Source: CAJBIL01 sp044359525
GTDB taxonomy: Bacteria > Pseudomonadota > Gammaproteobacteria > Burkholderiales > Rhodocyclaceae
Length of the DNA: 12,008 nt
Direction: 5' to 3'
NCBI GenBank assembly: GCA_044359525.1
Contig: JBIKLY010000095.1
Location: 1 to 12,008 of the forward strand
Each line of letters begins with the position of its first letter. The first letter of the stretch is position 1. The notes under the pieces were generated by a model. It searched no databases, was not told the origin of the DNA, and saw only the letters and a program-made list of their open reading frames with translations. Shown one piece after another: positions 6,569 through 12,008 of the stretch. A program made the translations under genes and the position numbers.

Positions 6569-9007
6569 ATGAGCAAACAGAAACTGGTGATGGTTGGCAA
6601 CGGCATGGCAGGTGTGCGCACGCTTGAGGAGTTGCTGAAAATCTCGCCCGGTCAATATGACATCACCGTCTTCGGTGCCGAGCCGCATCCGAACTACAAC
6701 CGCATCCTGCTCTCGCCGGTGCTGGCGGGCGAGATGACGATCCAGGACATCATCCTCAACGATCACGCCTGGTATGCCGACAACGGGATCAAGCTGCACC
6801 TTGGCAAGACAGTGTCGAAGATCGACCGCGTCAAACGCCTGGTGATCGCCGAGGATGGCACCGCCGAGCCCTATGACCGCCTGCTGCTGGCCACCGGTTC
6901 CAACCCCTTCATGCTGCCGGTGCCGGGCAACAATCTGCCGGGCGTCATCTCGTATCGCGACATCAAGGATACCGATGACATGATCGATGCCGCCAAGCTG
7001 TACAAGCATGCGGTGGTGATCGGTGGTGGCCTGCTCGGGCTGGAGGCGGCCAACGGCCTGAAATTGCGCGGCATGGACGTGACCGTGGTGCATCTCGGTG
7101 CCTGGCTGATGGAGCGCCAGCTCGACGAGATGGCCGGCAAGATGCTGCAGAAATCGCTGGAAGACAAAGGTCTGAAGTTTCTGCTCGAAAAGCAGACCGA
7201 GATGTTGATTGGCGGCGAGAGCGGCCGTGTTGCCGCGATCCGTTTCAAGGACGGCATGCAGATTCCGGCTGACATCGTGGTGATGGCCGTCGGCATCCGT
7301 CCGAATACGACGCTGGCCGAATCGGCCGGTATTTATTGCAATCGCGGCATCGTGGTGAACGATACCCTGCAGACCTACGACCCCAAGGTTTATGCGGTCG
7401 GTGAGTGCGTTGCGCACCGTGGGGTCGCCTATGGCCTGGTGGCACCGCTCTTCGAGCAGGGCAAGGTGGCGGCCAACCATCTGGCCAATTACGGTATCGG
7501 GCGTTATACCGGCTCGGTCACCTCGACCAAGCTGAAGGTCACCGGTATCGACCTCTTCTCGGCCGGCGATTTTATCGGCGGTGCGGGAACCGAGGAAATC
7601 ATCCTCAACGATGCAGCGGGTGGTGTTTACAAGAAACTGGTGATCAAGGACAACAAGCTGGTTGGCGGTGTGCTTTACGGCGACACGGCGGATGGTCCGT
7701 GGTACTTCCAGTTGCTGCGTGATGGCAAGGATATCCACGAGATTCGCGATCACCTGCTGTTCGGCCAGTCGCACGTCGGCGACGTTGGTCATCAGGGGCA
7801 CAGCAAGGCCGCGTCGATGGCCGACAGCGCCGAGGTTTGCGGTTGCAATGGCGTAACCAAGGGCACCATCGTCAAGGCGATCAAGGAGAAAGGGCTGTTC
7901 ACGCTCGACGACATCAAGAAGCACACCAAGGCAGCGTCGTCTTGCGGCTCTTGCGCCGGGCTGTGCGAGCAGATTCTTTCGGCAACGATCGGTGGCGCCT
8001 ACACGCCGGCCGCCTCGAACAAGAAGGCGGTGTGCGGTTGTACCGATCACTCGCATCAGGAAGTGCGTGACGCGATTCGCCAGCAGCATCTGGTGAAGAT
8101 TCACGACATCATGCGTTTCATGGACTGGAAGACGCCCGACGGCTGCGACAAGTGCCGACCGGCGCTCAACTACTACCTGATCTCGACCTGGCCGAAAGAA
8201 GCGAAGGACGACCCGCGTTCGCGCCTGATCAACGAGCGCGTGCACGCCAACATCCAGAAGGACGGGACCTACTCGGTGGTGCCGCGCATGTGGGGCGGGC
8301 TGACGACGCCGGCCGAGCTGCGTGCCATCGCCGATGCCGCCGAGAAATACAACGTACCGACCGTCAAGGTGACCGGTGGTCAGCGTATCGACCTGCTGGG
8401 CATCAAGAAAGCAGATCTGCCGCATATCTGGGCCGACCTCGGCAAGGCCGGCATGGTTTCCGGCCACGCCTACGGCAAGTCGATCCGTACGGTGAAGACC
8501 TGCGTCGGCATGGAGCATTGCCGCTTCGGTACGCAGTTGGCGATGGACATGGGCGTCAAGCTCGAGCACATGCTGTTCGACATGTACGCCCCGCACAAGG
8601 TCAAGCTCGCTGTCTCGGGCTGCCCGCGCAACTGCGCCGAAGCCGGCATCAAGGATATTGGTGTGATCGGCGTTGATTCGGGCTATGAGCTTTATGTCGG
8701 TGGCAACGGCGGTATCAAGACCGAGGTCGCGCAGTTCTTCGCCAAGGTGCACAGCGATGAGGACGTGATGGAGTATTCCGGCGCCTTCCTGCAGTTGTAT
8801 CGCGAAGAAGGTTTTTATCTTGAGCGCACCTGTCACTACCTCGAGCGTGTCGGCCTCGATCATGCCAAGAGCAAGGTTGTCGAAGACGCCGAGAACCGCA
8901 AGGCACTCTATGCCCGTTTGCTCGACGAACTGAAAGATGCGAAAGATCCATGGGCTGAACGCGTGGCCGGGGTGGAGAAGCAGGAATTCGAGATGTTGAG
9001 CGTTTAA
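6569..9007 (+). CDS. nirB: Nitrite reductase [NAD(P)H] large subunit
   Basis: The 812-residue cytoplasmic catalytic subunit of siroheme nitrite reductase, which reduces nitrite to ammonium with NAD(P)H. Residues ~1-400 are an FAD/NAD(P)-disulphide-oxidoreductase module (VMVGNGMAG at 7-15; second Rossmann motif IGGGLLGLEAA at 151-161; YAVGEC at 275-280). Two BFD-like [2Fe-2S] modules follow: C424/C426/C459/C462 and C489/C491/C526/C529. A ferredoxin-like half-domain at ~555-625 leads into the siroheme/[4Fe-4S] domain, with C645-x5-C651 and C685-x3-C689 (SGCPRNCAE). All cofactor cysteines are present, so the enzyme looks functional. The ATG is preceded by CTGGAG at a normal distance. It is the first gene behind the σ54 promoter. 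An uninterrupted antisense frame covers most of it but is a composition effect. Nitrate reductase and siroheme synthesis genes are not in the window. Confidence 0.97.
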   Translation: MSKQKLVMVGNGMAGVRTLEELLKISPGQYDITVFGAEPHPNYNRILLSPVLAGEMTIQDIILNDHAWYADNGIKLHLGKTVSKIDRVKRLVIAEDGTAEPYDRLLLATGSNPFMLPVPGNNLPGVISYRDIKDTDDMIDAAKLYKHAVVIGGGLLGLEAANGLKLRGMDVTVVHLGAWLMERQLDEMAGKMLQKSLEDKGLKFLLEKQTEMLIGGESGRVAAIRFKDGMQIPADIVVMAVGIRPNTTLAESAGIYCNRGIVVNDTLQTYDPKVYAVGECVAHRGVAYGLVAPLFEQGKVAANHLANYGIGRYTGSVTSTKLKVTGIDLFSAGDFIGGAGTEEIILNDAAGGVYKKLVIKDNKLVGGVLYGDTADGPWYFQLLRDGKDIHEIRDHLLFGQSHVGDVGHQGHSKAASMADSAEVCGCNGVTKGTIVKAIKEKGLFTLDDIKKHTKAASSCGSCAGLCEQILSATIGGAYTPAASNKKAVCGCTDHSHQEVRDAIRQQHLVKIHDIMRFMDWKTPDGCDKCRPALNYYLISTWPKEAKDDPRSRLINERVHANIQKDGTYSVVPRMWGGLTTPAELRAIADAAEKYNVPTVKVTGGQRIDLLGIKKADLPHIWADLGKAGMVSGHAYGKSIRTVKTCVGMEHCRFGTQLAMDMGVKLEHMLFDMYAPHKVKLAVSGCPRNCAEAGIKDIGVIGVDSGYELYVGGNGGIKTEVAQFFAKVHSDEDVMEYSGAFLQLYREEGFYLERTCHYLERVGLDHAKSKVVEDAENRKALYARLLDELKDAKDPWAERVAGVEKQEFEMLSV

Positions 9008-9014
9008 ATTGCGA

Positions 9015-9132
9015 AACCGCTTCAGACACAGAGTTCACGGAGACACAGAGAACACAGAGAAAGACATGGAAGTTGTATTTCGATTTTCTCCGTGCTCTCT
9101 GTGTCTCTGTGTACTCCGTGTTGAAAGCGGTT
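9015..9132. repeat. 118-bp imperfect inverted repeat of CACAGAG/CACGGAG units between nirB and nirD
   Basis: The left arm is 9015-9062 and the right arm is 9085-9132, with a 22-base loop. Over 48 aligned positions I count about 40 pairing, starting from AACCGCTT at each outer end. Inside each arm, CACAGAG, CACGGAG and related 7-8-base units repeat in tandem. The element begins 7 bases after the nirB stop and ends 25 bases before the nirD start. It would form a long hairpin in the nirBD transcript. There is no T-run after it, so it is not a standard terminator. It encodes no protein, and its unit type matches the copy at 31-75. It may be a small non-autonomous mobile repeat or a processing/stability element. 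Confidence 0.8.
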
Positions 9133-9157
9133 GGTTATAAACGTATTGGAGAAAAAA

Positions 9158-9469
9158 ATGGCTGAATGGAAAATGATTTGCAAGATCGGGGACATCCCGC
9201 AATTGGGGTCGCGTGTCGTGCAACAGACAAACGGTGGCGACATCGCCATCTTCCGTACTTCGGAAGATGAAGTGTTTGCACTGCACGACAAGTGCCCGCA
9301 CAAGGGCGGGCCGCTGTCGCAGGGCATCGTCCATGGCAAGCGCGTCACCTGCCCGATGCATGGCTGGAATATCGGTCTGGAAGACGGTCACGCGGTGGCG
9401 CCGGACGTCGGGCATTGCGGCAAATTCGAGGTCAAGGTGGAAGGTGGCGACGTTTATCTGGCGGTTTGA
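9158..9469 (+). CDS. nirD: Nitrite reductase small subunit, Rieske type
   Basis: The 103-residue partner of NirB, a Rieske-fold subunit needed for full nitrite reductase activity. The Rieske ligand pattern is complete: C46-P-H48 (CPHKGG) and C65-P-M-H68 (CPMHGW), so a [2Fe-2S] cluster is predicted. As I recall it, E. coli NirD has the fold but lacks these ligands, so this protein resembles the cluster-bearing assimilatory type. The start at MAEWKMICKIGDIP was chosen because TTGGAG lies 6 bases upstream. The frame continues upstream to a TTG at 9131, but this would enter the inverted repeat and has no ribosome site. It is 150 bases downstream of nirB, with the inverted repeat in between, and is presumably in the same transcript. 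Confidence 0.94.
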   Translation: MAEWKMICKIGDIPQLGSRVVQQTNGGDIAIFRTSEDEVFALHDKCPHKGGPLSQGIVHGKRVTCPMHGWNIGLEDGHAVAPDVGHCGKFEVKVEGGDVYLAV

Positions 9470-9522
9470 TCCGAAGGCTCGGGTAGTCGGAAAAAAATTT
9501 TTATTTATCAAAGGAAATTCCC

Positions 9523-10335
9523 ATGGCGTACATTACCCCAACCGAATTCGTCACCAAAATGATCGACGCTGGCGAAGCCAAGATCTTCATGTCCACCCGC
9601 GACACGCTGATCCGCGCCTACATGGCCGGCGCCATCCTGGCGCTTGCCGCTGCCTTTGCAGTCACTGTCACGGTGCAAACCGGGCAGCCGCTGCTCGGCG
9701 CCGTCCTCTTTCCGGTCGGCTTCTGCATACTCTACCTGCTCGGCTTCGATCTGCTCACCGGCGTCTTCACACTCTGTCCGCTGGCGGTGTGGGACAAGCG
9801 CCCGGGTGCTACCTGGAGCGGCGTGTTCCGTAACTGGAGCCTTGTCTTCACCGGTAACTTCGCTGGCGCGTTCTCCGTGGCGGTGATGATGGCGATCATC
9901 TTCACCTTCGGTTTTTCCGAGGCACCAAATCTGGTCGGCCAGAAGATCGGCACCATCGGCGAAAGCCGTACTGTCGGCTACGCCAATCACGGTGCCGCCG
10001 GCATGCTGACGCTGTTCATCCGCGGTGTGCTCTGCAACTGGATGGTGTCCACCGGTGTCGTCGGCGCCATGGTGTCCACCGACGTGACCGGCAAGGTCAT
10101 CGCCATGTGGATGCCGGTTATGGTCTTCTTTTACATGGGCTTCGAGCACTCGATCGTGAACATGTTCCTGTTCCCGTCGGGCCTGATGCTGGGCGGCAAC
10201 TTCTCGCTCTACGACTACCTGATCTGGAACGAGATCCCCACCGTCATCGGCAATCTCGTCGGCGGACTCACCTTCGTCGGCCTGACCCTCTACGCCACCC
10301 ACGTGCGCACGGCACCAAAGCGTTCGGCACGCTGA
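9523..10335 (+). CDS. nirC: Formate/nitrite transporter family channel, probably nitrite
   Basis: A 270-residue FNT-family inner-membrane channel, predicted to bring nitrite into the cell for NirBD. About six hydrophobic segments are visible, near residues 31-52, 57-84, 105-130, 160-183, 191-207 and 238-258. Family marks include FDLLTGVF (75-82) in the broken second helix, NWSLVFTGNFAG (104-115), LCNWMV (170-175) and FEHSIVNMFLFP (207-218). The last contains the conserved central-pore histidine at H209, the same number as in E. coli FocA. Specificity for nitrite rather than formate is inferred from its position 53 bases after nirD; no formate-metabolism gene is nearby. AAAGGAAA precedes the ATG at a suitable distance. 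The N-terminus is cytoplasmic in this family. Confidence 0.92.
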   Translation: MAYITPTEFVTKMIDAGEAKIFMSTRDTLIRAYMAGAILALAAAFAVTVTVQTGQPLLGAVLFPVGFCILYLLGFDLLTGVFTLCPLAVWDKRPGATWSGVFRNWSLVFTGNFAGAFSVAVMMAIIFTFGFSEAPNLVGQKIGTIGESRTVGYANHGAAGMLTLFIRGVLCNWMVSTGVVGAMVSTDVTGKVIAMWMPVMVFFYMGFEHSIVNMFLFPSGLMLGGNFSLYDYLIWNEIPTVIGNLVGGLTFVGLTLYATHVRTAPKRSAR

Positions 10336-10365
10336 ATGTTGAATACGATGGTGTAGAGTCTGTGG

Positions 10366-10393
10366 GCCCCTTTCCTTCGGGAGAGGGGCTTTT
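10366..10393 (+). terminator. Hairpin with TTCG loop and T-run after nirC
   Basis: GCCCCTTTCC-TTCG-GGAGAGGGGC followed by TTTT has 10-base arms with one non-Watson-Crick pairing and a stable TTCG tetraloop. It lies 30 bases after the nirC stop and 26 bases before the next gene's start. The T-run is short, so it may act as a leaky terminator or attenuator that lowers expression of the kinase/phosphatase gene instead of a full stop. Confidence 0.7.
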
Positions 10394-10419
10394 CCATTCA
10401 TTGCTGTCGTCCACACGCC

Positions 10420-12008
10420 ATGACCCAACAACTCAGAATCTCCGTCGGACAGTATTCGGACAAGGGGCGCAAGGAAACCAATCAGGATTTCCACGGCGTC
10501 TGTGTGCCCAAGGAGCCGCAGCTTGGCAGCAAGGGCATTGCCATCGCACTGGCCGACGGCATCAGCAGCAGCGATGTCAGCCAGGTCGCTGCGCAATATT
10601 CGGTCAGCGGCTTCCTTGAGGACTACTTCTGCACCTCCGATGCCTGGTCGGTGAAAAAATCGGCCGAACATGTTTTGACCGCAACCAACTCCTGGCTGCA
10701 TTCGCAAACCCATCAGAGCCAGCACCGCTACGAGCGAGAACGTGGCTACGTTTGCACTTTCAGTGGCATGGTCATCAAATCCACCACGGCGCACCTGTTC
10801 CACGTTGGCGATGCGCGGATCTACCGATTGAAAGGCGCCTCGCTCGAACAGCTGACCGAGGATCACCGCGTTCGCATCTCGTCTGAGCAGAGCTACCTCG
10901 CACGCGCGCTGGGCATGGACCGCAAGGTCGATATCGACTACCGGGCCATCCAGCTCGCGGCCGGCGATCTGTTCCTGCTGGCGACCGACGGTGTCTACGA
11001 ATTCATTGATGCCGGGTTTGTCGTAGCGACGGTTGCCGCCTGTAGCGACGACCTCGACCTCGCCGCACGCAAAATCGTCGACGAGGCCTTGCAGCGGGGC
11101 AGCGGCGACAACCTGACGGCCCAGATCGTGCGCATCGACGAGCTACCCAGCCCGGAGGCCAACGAACTGTACCGGCAGGTTTCCGAACTGCCGTGCCCGC
11201 CGCTGCTTGAGGCGCGCCAGACCCTCGACGGTTACCAGATCGTACGCGAGATCAAGGGCAGCGCCCGCAGCCACATCTACCTCGCCGTCGATACTGGCTC
11301 CGATATCGGCGAGACGGTGGTCGTCAAGATTCCGTCGGTGGATATCCAGGGCAACCCTGCCGCCCTTGAACGCTTCATGCTGGAAGAGTGGATCGCCCGC
11401 CGCATCAACAGCGCGCATGTGCTCAAGCCGTGCCGCCAGACGCGCAAGCGCAACTACCTCTATGTGGTCACCGAATTCATCGAAGGCCAGACACTGGCGC
11501 AGTGGATGATCGACAACCCGAAGCCCGATCTGGTCGCCGTGCGCGGTATCGTCGAACAGATCGCCAAAGGGCTGCAGGCCTTCCACCGTATGGAAATGCT
11601 GCACCAGGACCTGAAGCCGGACAACATCATGATCGACACCGTCGGCACGGTGAAAATCATCGACTTCGGCGCGACGCGTGTGGCGGGGGTCGAGGAGATT
11701 GCGACGCCGATCGAGCAGGTCAACATGCTCGGCGCCGAACAATATGCAGCGCCGGAATATTTTCTTGGTGAAAACGGTTCGCCGCGCTCGGACATCTTCT
11801 CGCTGGGCGTGATCGTGCACCAGATGCTGTCGGGCAAGCTGCCTTACGGCGCAGCGGTACCGCGTTCGCGAACCCGTGCCGCCCAGCGCAAATTGGCGTA
11901 CGAGTCGGTGCTGCACGAGGATCGCGAAATTCCGGCGTGGGTCGATGATGCGATCAGGAAGGCCGTCGAACCCGATCCCAACGACCGCTACGCCGAACTC
12001 TCCGAGTT
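10420..12008 (+). CDS. PP2C phosphatase / Ser-Thr protein kinase fusion (3' end outside window)
   Basis: An open frame of 529 codons running off the right edge; no stop is reached. Residues ~5-240 are a PP2C-type Ser/Thr phosphatase: NQDF (21-24, D23), ALADGI (43-48, D46), VGDARIYRL (129-137), ATDGVYEF (188-195, D190) and GSGDNLTAQ (228-236, D230). The metal-binding aspartates are in place. Residues ~270 onward are a Hanks-type kinase: VVKIP with K303, HQDLKPDNIM (395-404, D397), DFGATR (415-420), YAAPEY (442-447) and SDIFSLG (457-463). The glycine loop is degenerate (KGSARSHIYLA, 279-289) and HRD is HQD, but the catalytic K, D, N and D residues remain. Such a protein could both add and remove phosphates. 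The PP2C homology starts within 10 residues of the ATG, so this start is right although no clear ribosome site precedes it. Adjacency to nirBDC suggests control of nitrite assimilation; the target is unknown. Confidence 0.92.
   Translation, partial: MTQQLRISVGQYSDKGRKETNQDFHGVCVPKEPQLGSKGIAIALADGISSSDVSQVAAQYSVSGFLEDYFCTSDAWSVKKSAEHVLTATNSWLHSQTHQSQHRYERERGYVCTFSGMVIKSTTAHLFHVGDARIYRLKGASLEQLTEDHRVRISSEQSYLARALGMDRKVDIDYRAIQLAAGDLFLLATDGVYEFIDAGFVVATVAACSDDLDLAARKIVDEALQRGSGDNLTAQIVRIDELPSPEANELYRQVSELPCPPLLEARQTLDGYQIVREIKGSARSHIYLAVDTGSDIGETVVVKIPSVDIQGNPAALERFMLEEWIARRINSAHVLKPCRQTRKRNYLYVVTEFIEGQTLAQWMIDNPKPDLVAVRGIVEQIAKGLQAFHRMEMLHQDLKPDNIMIDTVGTVKIIDFGATRVAGVEEIATPIEQVNMLGAEQYAAPEYFLGENGSPRSDIFSLGVIVHQMLSGKLPYGAAVPRSRTRAAQRKLAYESVLHEDREIPAWVDDAIRKAVEPDPNDRYAELSE

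Noticed and set aside
6336..6572. 78-codon open frame before nirB
   Set aside because: It crosses the activator sites and σ54 promoter and overlaps the nirB start; it has no recognisable motif.
6410..8863. Minus-strand open frame of 817 codons opposite nirB and its promoter
   Set aside because: Striking in length, but nirB has every cofactor motif. The antisense product shows no known domain and the frame runs through the σ54 promoter. Codon bias of the sense gene explains the lack of stops.
9015..9132. CRISPR-like array because of repeated CACAGAG units
   Set aside because: The units are only 7-8 bases, there are no spacers of regular length, and the overall form is a single dyad, so it is not a CRISPR array.
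9131..9157. TTG start adding nine residues to NirD
   Set aside because: It would begin inside the inverted repeat, while the ATG at 9158 has a clear GGAG six bases upstream and gives the normal NirD N-terminus.
9470..9522. Possible terminator between nirD and nirC (CCGA-AGGC-TCGG then an A/T-rich run)
   Set aside because: The stem is only four pairs and the following run is A-rich before it is T-rich; nirC is more likely co-transcribed.
9508..10866. Minus-strand open frame of 452 codons opposite nirC and the kinase start
   Set aside because: It spans two sense genes and their terminator, is very rich in H, D, G and E, and has no recognisable family.
11143..11916. Minus-strand open frame of 257 codons opposite the kinase domain
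   Set aside because: Antisense shadow of conserved kinase motifs.

Overview
The window looks like chromosomal DNA of a GC-rich proteobacterium. The codon style, the σ54/NtrC-like promoter and the nearest protein families I recognise suggest a betaproteobacterium, possibly Rhodocyclales (Dechloromonas/Azonexus/Accumulibacter-like). That placement is inference. There are eight protein genes: four on the minus strand (left half) and four on the plus strand (right half). The two halves are divergent around a regulatory region at about 6.17-6.57 kb.

Left half, minus strand (123-5241): a two-gene catabolic operon. The first gene is a PutA-type proline dehydrogenase / glutamate-semialdehyde dehydrogenase without an N-terminal DNA-binding domain. 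The second is a single-polypeptide fusion of arginase and ornithine aminotransferase. Together they would convert arginine to glutamate (arginine -> ornithine + urea -> P5C/glutamate semialdehyde -> glutamate), with proline entering at the same intermediate. A 15-bp palindrome upstream of putA is a candidate operator. Bases 1-122 hold no gene but contain a CTCTGCG-type dispersed repeat.

Middle (5585-6220), minus strand: a ChpS/ChpB (MazE/MazF-family) toxin-antitoxin pair with a 4-base ATGA overlap, a good σ70 promoter and an inverted-repeat operator.

Right half, plus strand (6413-12008): a nitrite-assimilation cluster, nirB - nirD - nirC (FNT-family channel). It is preceded by a near-perfect σ54 -24/-12 promoter, an IHF-like site and a nested palindrome containing NtrC-like sites. 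A 118-bp imperfect inverted repeat made of CACAGAG/CACGGAG units sits between nirB and nirD. After nirC comes a hairpin with a short T-run, and then a gene running off the right edge that encodes a PP2C phosphatase fused to a Ser/Thr protein kinase. Such kinase/phosphatase genes sit with nitrate/nitrite assimilation genes in some other bacteria, which suggests an under-described phosphorylation control of nitrite uptake or reduction.

The most interesting items are the arginase-aminotransferase fusion in an operon with putA, the kinase/phosphatase linked to nirBDC behind a possible attenuator, the layered σ54/IHF/NtrC-like promoter, and the long dyad repeat inside the nir operon.
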